Shown here: one piece after another, positions 1 through 8,504 of the stretch
How the letters are laid out: the number at the start of each line of letters is the position of its first letter
Numbering within the stretch: position 1 is the stretch's first letter
Origin: an uncultured Clostridia bacterium
Lineage (GTDB): Bacteria > Bacillota > Clostridia > Oscillospirales > Ruminococcaceae
Length of the DNA stretch: 64,000 bases
NCBI GenBank assembly: GCA_947584375.1
Contig: CANPWL010000001.1
Span: 62,001 to 126,000 of the forward strand
Direction: 5' to 3'
Made by a program: the position numbers and the translations under genes
Notes under the pieces: model-generated
Database searches by the model: none
The model's input: the letters and a program-made list of their open reading frames with translations, nothing else
Told to the model about the DNA's origin: nothing

Positions 1-469
1 AATAAGAGTTTCTTATTGCCGGAAAGCTGGTTGCCAAAATATCATAAACATCGTCAAGTTTAGGAAATTCATTTACATCAAGCTTTGGAATATGATTTTT
101 GCATACAAACTCAAACATAGTTCTGTCAAACGCATTATAATCTTCACTTATAAGAAAGCTTAGTCTATTGGAATAATATGCTTCGATCTCAACAGTAACA
201 GGCTTTGTCATAAAAATCAAAGTTGCAAGTTCAGAAATCTCGTCATCAGAAAGAATATGATCCTCAAAAACAGAAACAACCATTGACGCATTAAAAATAG
301 ATACCACAGCGTCATTACATGATACCCCATTTTCACGTACAAAATAAAATCTGCAAAAATCATAGCTTATACCATATGCTAAAAAATGTGACTTTATTCG
401 TCTTGAATAATGATTTTTCTCAAGAGTATTAAGCAGCTTTTCTGTTATATCGTGAGTTTCAGTTATCAT
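1..469 (-). CDS. Unrecognised protein, possibly N-terminal part of a GNAT acetyltransferase (C-terminus off window)
   Basis: The frame is open from an ATG at 467-469 (reading MITETHDITEKLL) to the left edge, about 156 codons, so the 3' end is missing. A GAGG lies about nine bases before the ATG, after a larger GGAGG. The visible part is soluble, with no signal peptide or membrane segment. Its alternation of short acidic and aromatic blocks (ISYDFCRFYF, then SMVVSVFEDHILSDDEISEL) resembles the N-terminal halves of ruminococcal GNAT acetyltransferases, but the acetyl-CoA loop would lie outside the window, so the family is a guess. It follows the two aminopeptidase genes on the same strand with a 62-base gap and may be the last gene of that unit. 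Confidence 0.6.
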   Translation of the reverse strand, partial: MITETHDITEKLLNTLEKNHYSRRIKSHFLAYGISYDFCRFYFVRENGVSCNDAVVSIFNASMVVSVFEDHILSDDEISELATLIFMTKPVTVEIEAYYSNRLSFLISEDYNAFDRTMFEFVCKNHIPKLDVNEFPKLDDVYDILATSFPAIRNSY

Positions 470-531
470 TTATATGACCTCGCCCCTTAAGGGACATTCC
501 TCCGTTTAAGTTTATTTCTAACATTACTTTC

Positions 532-1551
532 TTATCTGTTATAAAGCTTTTCTGTAACAAGCTTTATAAGTGTAAGCGAATTTTTCATATCATCCTTTTT
601 TGCCATGCATGACGGAGAATGTATATATCTGCAAGGAACAGAAACAGCTAATGTCTTTACTCCGCCCCTTGAAATATGAATTGCTCCGGCGTCATTTCCG
701 CCGGCTATCATTGTTTTAGTCTGGCAGGGTATATTATTTTCCCTTGCCGTGTCCAACGCCAAATTATAAAGCTCTTTATTATATATTGTTGAGCGATCCA
801 TAAATGTTACAACAGGTCCGCTGCCGCATTTGCATACTGACTTTTCACCGTCTGCTGACGGAATATCAGCCGCAGTTGTAGCCTCAATAACAATCGCATA
901 GTCAGGGTCAACAGTATAAGAAGCTGCCGTTGCTCCCCTAAGTCCTACCTCCTCCTGAACAACAAATGTGAAGTATGCGTCATACTCCAGTTCGCTTTCA
1001 ATAAGTTCAAGCAAAACCGCACAACCGAATCTGTCATCAATCGCCTTTGACATTACAAATCCTTCGCCAAACTCTATATAATCGGATTTAAAACAAACGC
1101 TGTCTCCTAATGAAACTATTTTTTCCGCTTCACTTCTGTTATTAGCACCTATGTCAACAGTCAACTTATCAAAGGGAACAGCTTTATCCCTTTCATCTTT
1201 TGAAAGGTTGTGAATTGCAACACCTCCGACTACTCCTATTGTATTATTCTTTCCGACAGTTACCTGACGTCCGAAAACAACTCTGGGATCAACTCCGCCT
1301 ACACTTTCTACTTTTAAACTTCCATCATCGTTTATATATTTAACTATCAATCCTACCTCATCCATATGAGCAGACAACAAAACTTTATTCTTAGGAGTAT
1401 TTCTGCCTTTTTTAAACGCAATAATATTACCCAAATTATCGACCTTATACTCGCATTTACCGGAAATTCGTGAGATAATATAACTTCTTATTTTCTCCTC
1501 GTCGCCTGAAATCCCGTTTAAAACACAGAGGTCGCACAATGTATCAAACAT
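532..1551 (-). CDS. M42 family metallo-aminopeptidase (first of a tandem pair)
   Basis: This 339-residue cytoplasmic di-metal peptidase belongs to the M42 (PepA/FrvX/YsdC) family, which trims N-terminal residues from peptides as part of a large tetrahedral oligomer. Family motifs occur in order: HMDEVG (first metal His), DDRFGC (bridging Asp), QEEVGLRGA (catalytic Glu pair), a metal-binding acidic residue in the IEATTAADIP block, and YIHSPS near the C-terminus (last metal His). The ATG overlaps the end of the upstream M42 gene by 8 bases, so the two are probably translationally coupled. Some M42 members are labelled endoglucanase or glutamyl aminopeptidase; substrate preference cannot be read here. 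Confidence 0.93.
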   Translation of the reverse strand: MFDTLCDLCVLNGISGDEEKIRSYIISRISGKCEYKVDNLGNIIAFKKGRNTPKNKVLLSAHMDEVGLIVKYINDDGSLKVESVGGVDPRVVFGRQVTVGKNNTIGVVGGVAIHNLSKDERDKAVPFDKLTVDIGANNRSEAEKIVSLGDSVCFKSDYIEFGEGFVMSKAIDDRFGCAVLLELIESELEYDAYFTFVVQEEVGLRGATAASYTVDPDYAIVIEATTAADIPSADGEKSVCKCGSGPVVTFMDRSTIYNKELYNLALDTARENNIPCQTKTMIAGGNDAGAIHISRGGVKTLAVSVPCRYIHSPSCMAKKDDMKNSLTLIKLVTEKLYNR

Positions 1552-2593
1552 CAGCTTTCACCCCGTTTCTTAAAAACTCCGCAATAAGACAAGCTGAACT
1601 TTCAATATCCGATATTGAAATGATCTCAACAGGGGTATGCATATATTTAAGCGGTATTGAAACGGTAACCGTCTTTACTCCGCCTCTGGTTATGCCGATA
1701 GCGTCGGCGTTTGTACCTGTTGTTCCGCCCATGACCTCAATCTGATAAGGAATATCTTTTTCTTTTGCAATACGAATAAGCCTGTCTGAAAAATCCCTTG
1801 AAAGAGATGGTGAAATACCGATCATAGGACCTTTTTTAATGATCCCGCAGGTATCTTTTTTATCGCCATCAACTTTTGCAAAGGAGACGTCAACTGCTAT
1901 TGCCATATCGGGGTTTATCTTATATGCCGAAGTTTTTGCTCCACGCTCACCTGTTTCCTCCTGTGATGATAACACCACTGAAATCGAACAGTTAAGGCTT
2001 TCAAACTCATACTTCAACAAATCAAGGGTTTGAATAAGAGTTAAAACTCCTGCTCTGTCGTCAAGGCATTTAGACGTTACCATATCATCCAAAAGAACAC
2101 ATGGTTGATTTAATATAACAACTCTGTCACCTAAAGAAACAATATCTTCTACTTTATCTTTTGGCATTCCTAAGTCAACATAGATATCCTCCAATTTAGG
2201 AGCTTTTTTATCATCAGTTTCTAAATGCGGTGGAGTCGATGTTATAACGCCAAAAATTTTCCTACCATCTGAACACAAAATCTCAACCTGCTGGGCTAAA
2301 AGCAAGCGTCTGTCAATTCCGCCGCAGTTTGAAATTTTTAAAAATCCGTTGTCAGTAATGTATGTTACAATAAACCCGATTTCATCTATATGTGCATCAA
2401 GCATAATATGAGGCTTTCCCTCTTCACGCTTTCCGATGTTTGCAAAAACGTTTCCGAAATCATCAACAGTCACATCGGATGTATACTTTTCAAGTATTGA
2501 CGCCGCTGTTTGTGCGGCACAAAATTCATCACCCGAAACTCCGTTTTGCTCGGTAAGCTTAAATAAAATTTCCGTTAGTTCTTTTTTATCCAT
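1544..2593 (-). CDS. M42 family metallo-aminopeptidase (second of a tandem pair)
   Basis: A second M42 peptidase of about 349 residues, clearly paralogous to its neighbour: HIDEIGF, DDRAGV, QEETGERGA and YMHTPVE occupy the same positions. An upstream TTG at 2597-2599 is in frame, but the ATG at 2591-2593 has an AAGGA about eight bases upstream and is preferred. It starts 20 bases after murD stops and overlaps the next M42 gene by 8 bases, so murD and the two peptidases form one unit. Tandem M42 genes can encode subunits of hetero-oligomeric particles; here that is inference. Confidence 0.92.
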   Translation of the reverse strand: MDKKELTEILFKLTEQNGVSGDEFCAAQTAASILEKYTSDVTVDDFGNVFANIGKREEGKPHIMLDAHIDEIGFIVTYITDNGFLKISNCGGIDRRLLLAQQVEILCSDGRKIFGVITSTPPHLETDDKKAPKLEDIYVDLGMPKDKVEDIVSLGDRVVILNQPCVLLDDMVTSKCLDDRAGVLTLIQTLDLLKYEFESLNCSISVVLSSQEETGERGAKTSAYKINPDMAIAVDVSFAKVDGDKKDTCGIIKKGPMIGISPSLSRDFSDRLIRIAKEKDIPYQIEVMGGTTGTNADAIGITRGGVKTVTVSIPLKYMHTPVEIISISDIESSACLIAEFLRNGVKADV

Positions 2594-2613
2594 AAACAAA
2601 TCCTTAAACTTTA

Positions 2614-4005
2614 TTAAAGTGAATTTACTATGCTCTTAAAGTGCCTGCCTCTAACTTCAAACATAGGATACATATCAAAGCTTGCACAGGCAGGCGAAAG
2701 AGAAACAATATCTCCCTTTACCGCATTATCCTTTGCCGTATGAACAGCTTCCTCCATATCTTTTACCTTTATTACTCTCAAACCACTTGTTTTGAAATAT
2801 TCACATTCAGTTACTGCTTTTTCAATTTTTTCAGCCGTCTCACCCATAAGGATCAAAACCTTGACCTTTTCATTAACAGGCTTCGCTAACGTATCAAACG
2901 GAACTCCTTTGTCGGAACCTCCTGCAATAACAATTATTTTCTGATCAAACGAGTTAAGTCCTGCCATTACACGAGTCGGGCTTGTAGCGATAGAATCATT
3001 ATAATACTTCACTCCGTCAAGCTCTCTTACAAACTCAATCCTATGCTCAACCCCGCCAAATTCCTTAGCCGTTTTTACAATGCTCTCAATTGAAACATCG
3101 CTCCAAGTTAGTGCAATTGCTGTAAGAAAGTTTTCTACATTGTGTATACCCGGAATTCTTATGTCGTTCATATGAACTATCTTTGTCACTTCTCCATAAT
3201 TATTATAACAAAGCCAGCCTTCTTCATCCAAAAAACTGCCGCAATTTGGAACACCTCTCCTGCTGAACAGTGAAAGTTTCCCTCTTACTAAATCGCATAG
3301 CTTCATTGTTTCATCATTATCCATATTGAGAACTGTCTTTGAAAAGGCATTTTGATGGGCAAGTATATTGCATTTTGCACCTATATATTCCTCCATCGTA
3401 CCATGTACATTCAAATGATTTGGTGAAATATTTGTTATTGCCGCAGCATAAGGAGATTCTCTCATAGAGATGAGCTGAAAGCTTGAAAGTTCAACAACTG
3501 CAACATCAGTTTCCTTGATTTTTTCTATCTCATATAAAAGAGGCTTTCCTATATTACCGCCAAAATGTACTGTTTTTCCGTCTGCCTTAAAAAACTCGGA
3601 TACAAGCGTAGTTGTGGTAGATTTTCCGTCTGAGCCTGTTATCGCATAGATTTTACACGGACAAAGATCAAAAAAAACCTCCATCTCACTTGTTATTACA
3701 ATACCCTTCTTCCGGGCTTCTTTTAATCTCGGATCATTATAATACATTCCCGGAGTTCTGAAAACTATATCACAATTAAAGATCTCATCAAGATAATTCT
3801 CACCGAAAGAGAAATCAGCTCCAGCCTGTTTGAACTCGTTATAAAGCTCTTTATTTTTCACTTCCAAATTATTTTTATCACAGATAACTACATTATAACC
3901 CTTTTTCAAAAATAAACTTATCAGGTCATTATGACTTACTCCTGTTCCTATAAAAGCAATTTTTTTATCCTTTATTTTCTCAAAAAAAATCTCTGCTTTT
4001 GTCAT
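2614..4005 (-). CDS. murD: UDP-N-acetylmuramoylalanine--D-glutamate ligase MurD
   Basis: MurD adds D-glutamate to UDP-MurNAc-L-Ala in the cytoplasmic stage of peptidoglycan synthesis, using ATP. The 463-residue protein has the usual three parts: an N-terminal Rossmann-like UDP-binding domain (KIAFIGTGVSHNDL), a central ATPase with GSDGKSTTTT and the SPNHLNVHGTMEEY block, and a C-terminal ligase domain with NDSIATSPTR and GGSDKGVPFD. The last two motifs distinguish MurD from MurC, MurE and MurF. The frame extends to a TTG at 4020, but the ATG at 4003-4005 follows GAGGAG at good spacing and is preferred. No other mur gene is adjacent; the partners downstream are two M42 peptidases. Confidence 0.95.
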   Translation of the reverse strand: MTKAEIFFEKIKDKKIAFIGTGVSHNDLISLFLKKGYNVVICDKNNLEVKNKELYNEFKQAGADFSFGENYLDEIFNCDIVFRTPGMYYNDPRLKEARKKGIVITSEMEVFFDLCPCKIYAITGSDGKSTTTTLVSEFFKADGKTVHFGGNIGKPLLYEIEKIKETDVAVVELSSFQLISMRESPYAAAITNISPNHLNVHGTMEEYIGAKCNILAHQNAFSKTVLNMDNDETMKLCDLVRGKLSLFSRRGVPNCGSFLDEEGWLCYNNYGEVTKIVHMNDIRIPGIHNVENFLTAIALTWSDVSIESIVKTAKEFGGVEHRIEFVRELDGVKYYNDSIATSPTRVMAGLNSFDQKIIVIAGGSDKGVPFDTLAKPVNEKVKVLILMGETAEKIEKAVTECEYFKTSGLRVIKVKDMEEAVHTAKDNAVKGDIVSLSPACASFDMYPMFEVRGRHFKSIVNSL

Positions 4006-4044
4006 AACTAATCTCCTCAAAATAAAATACTCTGTAAATTTGAT

Positions 4045-4073
4045 TTTATAATCACAGCAACAAAATATGTAAA
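4045..4073 (-). promoter_or_regulatory. Sigma-A-type promoter for murD
   Basis: On the minus strand, TTTACA (4068-4073) is followed after 17 bp by TATAAA (4045-4050), about 40 bases before the murD start. Confidence 0.5.
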
Positions 4074-4242
4074 CATTTATAAGATCGAATACTATGTAAA
4101 TAGATATAAATATTCTATTTTATTATATACTATATTCAAATAAATAGCAATATTTTTTGAGCATTTTTCAATGCAAAATGTTAAAAGTAAGTAGCATTTT
4201 TCACACTTTTTTGTGAAATAAACAAAATATAATAAATAACTA

Positions 4243-4271
4243 TTGTAAATTAAAACAAAATACTTTATAAT
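4243..4271 (+). promoter_or_regulatory. Sigma-A-type promoter for potABC
   Basis: TTGTAA (4243-4248) and TATAAT (4266-4271) are separated by 17 bp. The predicted transcript starts near 4278, leaving a leader of roughly 45 bases. Confidence 0.55.
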
Positions 4272-4322
4272 CAACATAGCGATTATCGTCTAAATTATTA
4301 TGAATTGGAAGTGTTAGCTAAG

Positions 4323-5366
4323 TTGGAAAACATTATTATCAGTTTAAAAGACGCCATTGTTGAATTTGATGGTAATCAGATTTTAAAAAATATAAATCTT
4401 GATATAATTGATAAACAATTTGTCACTCTACTTGGTCCATCGGGCTGCGGAAAAACTACAACTCTCCGTATAATCGGAGGATTTCAACAAATGAAAAGCG
4501 GCTCTCTTTTTTTCAATGATAAAGATATTACAAAGCTGCCCCCTCATAAAAGGAAGGTTAATACTGTTTTTCAAAAGTACGCATTATTTCCCCATTTGAA
4601 TATTTACGATAATATTGCTTTCGGACTTAAGCTTAAAAAGCTCAGCGATAAAGAAATAAGATCCAGAGTTCAGGAAACTCTTGAGCTTGTAAATCTTATA
4701 GGATTTGAAAAGCGTTCTATACACAGTCTTTCAGGCGGTCAGCAGCAACGAGTTGCAATTGCAAGGGCTTTAGTAAACAGACCAAAGGTTCTTCTTTTGG
4801 ACGAGCCTTTGGGAGCTTTGGATCTAAAACTTAGAAAGGAAATGCAGATAGAACTTAAAAACATTCAGCAGGAACTTGAAATAACATTCATTTATGTTAC
4901 TCACGATCAGGAGGAAGCTCTGACAATGTCTGATACCGTTGTAGTAATGAACGATGGTATTATTCAGCAAATAGGTACTCCTGTTGATATTTATAACGAA
5001 CCAAAAAATGCATTTGTAGCTGATTTTATCGGTGACAGCAATATAATAGACGGTATTATGAGAAAGGATTTCCTTGTTGATTTTGCAGGAAATTCCTTTA
5101 CCTGCGTTGACTCCGGATTTGAAAATGACGAGCTTGTAGACGTTGTTATCAGACCTGAGGATATTAAGATCGTTCCTCAAATTCAGGGAGCTGTTACAGG
5201 AGTTGTTGAGAGCGTTATTTTTAAGGGCGTTCACTATGAAATGATCGTTGAGTCAAGCGGTTATAAATGGAAAGTTCAATCTACCCTGCATGAAGATGTA
5301 GGTTCTATTGTAGGTATGAATATTGAACCTATGGATATTCATATCATGCACAAAATGGATGAATAA
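4323..5366 (+). CDS. potA: Spermidine/putrescine ABC transporter ATP-binding protein PotA
   Basis: This is the ATPase of a polyamine importer working with the PotB and PotC channels and the PotD binding protein. The nucleotide-binding domain shows Walker [11 protein letters not shown], signature [15 protein letters not shown], Walker [12 protein letters not shown] and switch THDQEEAL; the last ~110 residues form the TOBE domain typical of this importer class. The start is uncertain. TTG at 4323 gives [10 protein letters not shown], like most PotA N-termini, with GGAAG upstream; in-frame TTG 4305 and GTG 4311 have no better ribosome site. It leads a four-gene pot cluster and has its own promoter. 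Confidence 0.93.
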   Translation: MENIIISLKDAIVEFDGNQILKNINLDIIDKQFVTLLGPSGCGKTTTLRIIGGFQQMKSGSLFFNDKDITKLPPHKRKVNTVFQKYALFPHLNIYDNIAFGLKLKKLSDKEIRSRVQETLELVNLIGFEKRSIHSLSGGQQQRVAIARALVNRPKVLLLDEPLGALDLKLRKEMQIELKNIQQELEITFIYVTHDQEEALTMSDTVVVMNDGIIQQIGTPVDIYNEPKNAFVADFIGDSNIIDGIMRKDFLVDFAGNSFTCVDSGFENDELVDVVIRPEDIKIVPQIQGAVTGVVESVIFKGVHYEMIVESSGYKWKVQSTLHEDVGSIVGMNIEPMDIHIMHKMDE

Positions 5367-5395
5367 TTACTCAATTACGCTGACAAAAATATCGG

Positions 5396-5412
5396 AAGGA
5401 GAACCGCTCCTT
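5396..5412 (+). promoter_or_regulatory. Small hairpin masking a Shine-Dalgarno-like AAGGAG before potB
   Basis: AAGGAG (5396-5401) and CTCCTT (5407-5412) are perfectly complementary around a 5-base loop. The hairpin hides one AAGGAG and leaves a second purine run (AAGGGG) about 12 bases before the potB ATG. It may tune PotB synthesis relative to PotA. Confidence 0.35.
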
Positions 5413-5431
5413 AAGGGGCTTATTTATAACT

Positions 5432-6235
5432 ATGAAATCTAAAATTCTGGCTGTTCCATATATTGTATGGATGATTATATTCACTGTTATACCGCTTGGA
5501 CTTGTAATATTCTTTGCTTTTACAACTCAAAACGGTAATTTCACTTTTTCGAATATAATTGCTATGAACGATTATCTCGACGTTTTGTTCCGTTCAATTG
5601 AATACTCGGTCATAGCAACAGTGATTTGTCTTATATTGGCGCTTCCTGTTGCATATTTAATCTCAAGGTTAGCAAGAGGAAAACAGGGTACTATGCTTAT
5701 GATTGTCATTCTTCCAATGTGGATCAACTTTTTGCTTAGAACATACGCATGGATGACTTTGCTTGAAGAAAACGGATTAATCAACCGTTTCTTAGGTCTT
5801 TTTAACCTCGGACCGTTCAATCTTATTAATAATTCTGGAGCGGTTATTCTGGGAATGATATATAACTATATTCCTTTTATGATCCTCCCTCTTTATTCTG
5901 TGATGACAAAGATCGATAAAAGCGTTATAGAAGCTGCTCAGGATTTGGGATGCTCCGGTTTTCATATTTTGACAAAAATTATTCTCCCTCTTTCAAAGCA
6001 AGGCATTTCAACAGGTATTATCACCGTATTTGTACCCTCCGTATCAACATTTATCATATCGAGAATGCTCGGCGGCGGAACTAACGATTTGATTGGAGAT
6101 ATAATAGAAGCACAATTTTTAGGAAACTCTTATAATCCTCATTTGGGTTCAGCTATGGCTATTGTACTTATGGTTATTGTAATTTTGATTATGAGTCTGT
6201 TCAATCAATTCGGAAGTGAGGAGGCTGTCATTTAA
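5432..6235 (+). CDS. potB: Spermidine/putrescine ABC transporter permease PotB
   Basis: First of two channel subunits of the polyamine importer. The 267-residue protein begins with a hydrophobic segment (AVPYIVWMIIFTVIPLGLVI) and has about six membrane spans. The cytoplasmic coupling loop EAAQDLGCSGFHILTKIILP contains the EAA motif that docks on PotA. It lies 65 bases after potA behind a small hairpin, and its last bases overlap the potC start, which implies translational coupling. Confidence 0.93.
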   Translation: MKSKILAVPYIVWMIIFTVIPLGLVIFFAFTTQNGNFTFSNIIAMNDYLDVLFRSIEYSVIATVICLILALPVAYLISRLARGKQGTMLMIVILPMWINFLLRTYAWMTLLEENGLINRFLGLFNLGPFNLINNSGAVILGMIYNYIPFMILPLYSVMTKIDKSVIEAAQDLGCSGFHILTKIILPLSKQGISTGIITVFVPSVSTFIISRMLGGGTNDLIGDIIEAQFLGNSYNPHLGSAMAIVLMVIVILIMSLFNQFGSEEAVI

Positions 6236-7050
6236 TGAATAAAGTTTTATTTCGAACGATCACTGCTTTAATTATAATTTTTCTTTACATTCCTATATTG
6301 GTGCTTATTGTATTTTCGTTCAACGAATCAAAATCAAGAGCTAACTTCACAGGCTTCAGTCTGCAATGGTATGAAAAACTGTTTCACAACGAAGCCATTC
6401 TCACAGCTCTTTTCAATACGATTGTTATTGCTATTATTTCTTCTCTGTTAGCAACTGTTATAGGAACAGCGGCTGCAATAGGAATAAATAAAATGAAACC
6501 TATCACAAAAACCGTTATTATGAACGTAACTTATATTCCAATTATCAATCCTGAAATTATAACCGGTGTTTCATTGATGCTCTTATTCAGAGCGTTTACA
6601 GTATATTCGGGTTTCGAGTTCGGATTTATTTCACTTATTTTAGCTCATATAACCTTCAATATTCCCTATATTATTTACAGTATTATGCCAAAACTTAGAC
6701 AGATGAATCCAAATCTTGTTGAAGCGGCTCAAGATTTAGGATGCAGTCCTACTCAGGCGTTTTTCAAAGTAACTATTCCCGAAATAATGCCCGGTGTGTT
6801 ATCGGGATTTTTAATGGCTATTACCTACTCTATTGATGACTTTGTTATAAGTTACTTCAACTCAGGAACGACCGTTGAAACTCTTCCTATAACAATTTAC
6901 TCAATGACAAGAAAAAAGGTATCACCTGAGATCAATGCACTCTCAACCATTATCTTTATCGTTATTCTTGCAGTTTTGCTTATTAAAAATGCCATATCAA
7001 ATTATAATCTTAGAAAACAAAGGCTTGAATATATAGCGTCTAAATCATAA
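6235..7050 (+). CDS. potC: Spermidine/putrescine ABC transporter permease PotC
   Basis: Second channel subunit, 271 residues with about six membrane spans. The EAA loop reads EAAQDLGCSPTQAFFKVTIP and the SIDDFVISYF segment is characteristic of PotC-type permeases. Its ATG overlaps the potB stop by one base. It is followed after 62 bases by potD, which has a separate promoter-like sequence. Confidence 0.93.
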   Translation: MNKVLFRTITALIIIFLYIPILVLIVFSFNESKSRANFTGFSLQWYEKLFHNEAILTALFNTIVIAIISSLLATVIGTAAAIGINKMKPITKTVIMNVTYIPIINPEIITGVSLMLLFRAFTVYSGFEFGFISLILAHITFNIPYIIYSIMPKLRQMNPNLVEAAQDLGCSPTQAFFKVTIPEIMPGVLSGFLMAITYSIDDFVISYFNSGTTVETLPITIYSMTRKKVSPEINALSTIIFIVILAVLLIKNAISNYNLRKQRLEYIASKS

Positions 7051-7066
7051 TTTCACTGTACGTTCT

Positions 7067-7095
7067 TTGATAAATTTCTAAATTTGTGTTATACT
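7067..7095 (+). promoter_or_regulatory. Possible promoter for potD
   Basis: TTGATA (7067-7072) and TATACT (7090-7095) are spaced 17 bp. The predicted start of transcription would fall on or just before the AAGGAG of potD, giving a very short leader, so the element may be weak or fortuitous. Confidence 0.4.
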
Positions 7096-7112
7096 GACAA
7101 AGGAGCTTGTAA

Positions 7113-8480
7113 ATGAAAAAAAACTTTGTTCTTTTAATTACATTATTGCTTATGCTTGCACTATTTAGCGGCTGTCCGAGAAATAATATTCATTCAAGCA
7201 GTGATTTCTCGGCAGTAAACAATGCTGAAAATAAAAGTAACTCAAATACCGTCAGCATGGAAAACAGCAAAAACAGCTCACAATCAGTAAATAGTATTAA
7301 CCGAGACGATGTTAATATGGACACTATATTGACTACGCTAGATAAAAGCATGCTTTCTGAATATGATTATTCAAAACTTAAAAATCAAAATGTAACCCTG
7401 AATGTTTGTAACTGGGGTGAATATATGGCGGTAAACCAAGATGACTACTTTGACGTTAATAAAGAGTTTGAAAAGCTTACCGGAATAAAAGTCAATTATA
7501 AGACATTTGCCACCAACGAAGAGCTTTATTCAAAGCTGAAAAGCGGTGGAGGGGATTATGATATAGTTATCCCTTCTGATTATATGATTTCAAAAATGAT
7601 AAAAGAGGGTCTTATTCAGAAGCTCGATTTTGATAATATCCCGAACTTCAGTTATATTGACAAAAAGTTTGTGGGACTTGAATATGATCCTGAAAACGAA
7701 TATTCTGTTCCATACACATGGGGAATAGTTTGCATCGTATACAATAAAAAGATGGTAAAAAAAGAAATAACCGGTTGGTGCGATCTTTGGGACGATGCTA
7801 ACGACAATAATATTCTTATGTTCAATAATCCACGTGATGCTTTCGGCATTGCACTTACCTACCTTGGATATTCACAGAATACTGAGGACAAAAGAGAACT
7901 TGAAGAAGCTGCAAGCACTTTAAAACAACAAAAAAATCTTGTTCAAGCATATGTAATGGACGAAATTTTTGATAAAATCGGAGGAGAATCATCGGCAATA
8001 GCGCCTTATTATGCAGGTGATGTTCAGACAATGATCGATGAAAACCCCAATCTTGACTTCTGTATCCCAAAAGAAGGCACTAACAAGTTTGTTGATGCGG
8101 CTTGTATACCGACAGCCGCAAAAAACAAAGAGGCAGCAGAGATGTATATCAATTTTCTGAATGAAGTTCAGGTTGCATATGCCAACTGTGATTATCTATG
8201 CTATTCAACTCCGCACACAGGCGTTTACAGCCTTTTTGATGAAAAAACAAAAGCTAATCCCCTGCGCTGCCCGCCTGACGATTATTTGAATGAGAAAACC
8301 GAAGTATTTATAAATCTGTCTGACGAGACTAATGCTTATACGCAAGAGCTTTGGAATCAAATCAAAATCGAAAAATCAAAGTCACCATGGCTTGTACCTG
8401 CTTTTCTGTTGATTTCTATTGCTCTGACGTTTTTCCTGAACATAAGACGTTCAAGAAAGAAAAAACAGGATATTTTTTAA
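7113..8480 (+). CDS. potD: PotD-type polyamine-binding lipoprotein with a C-terminal membrane anchor
   Basis: Extracytoplasmic receptor of the polyamine importer. The N-terminus is a lipoprotein signal ending in LFSGC (cleavage before Cys20), followed by a Ser/Asn-rich linker to about residue 80, then the periplasmic-binding fold starting at VTLNVCNWGEYMA, a typical PotD/PotF opening. At 455 residues it is about 100 longer than usual. The extra length is the linker plus a C-terminal hydrophobic helix (LVPAFLLISIALTFFL) followed by RRSRKKK, a membrane anchor with a positive stop-transfer tail. It would therefore be tethered at both ends. It follows potC after 62 bases and precedes prs by 24. 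Confidence 0.92.
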   Translation: MKKNFVLLITLLLMLALFSGCPRNNIHSSSDFSAVNNAENKSNSNTVSMENSKNSSQSVNSINRDDVNMDTILTTLDKSMLSEYDYSKLKNQNVTLNVCNWGEYMAVNQDDYFDVNKEFEKLTGIKVNYKTFATNEELYSKLKSGGGDYDIVIPSDYMISKMIKEGLIQKLDFDNIPNFSYIDKKFVGLEYDPENEYSVPYTWGIVCIVYNKKMVKKEITGWCDLWDDANDNNILMFNNPRDAFGIALTYLGYSQNTEDKRELEEAASTLKQQKNLVQAYVMDEIFDKIGGESSAIAPYYAGDVQTMIDENPNLDFCIPKEGTNKFVDAACIPTAAKNKEAAEMYINFLNEVQVAYANCDYLCYSTPHTGVYSLFDEKTKANPLRCPPDDYLNEKTEVFINLSDETNAYTQELWNQIKIEKSKSPWLVPAFLLISIALTFFLNIRRSRKKKQDIF

Positions 8481-8504
8481 ATTTATATATTAAGGAGATT
8501 TTTT

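Larger units (their letters stand above)
4006..4322. other. Divergent control region between murD and potA
   Basis: This 317-base AT-rich gap holds no convincing gene. It carries one minus-strand promoter for murD and one plus-strand promoter for the pot operon, listed separately. A short minus-strand reading frame in it is made of AT-rich codons without a ribosome binding site. Confidence 0.7.
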
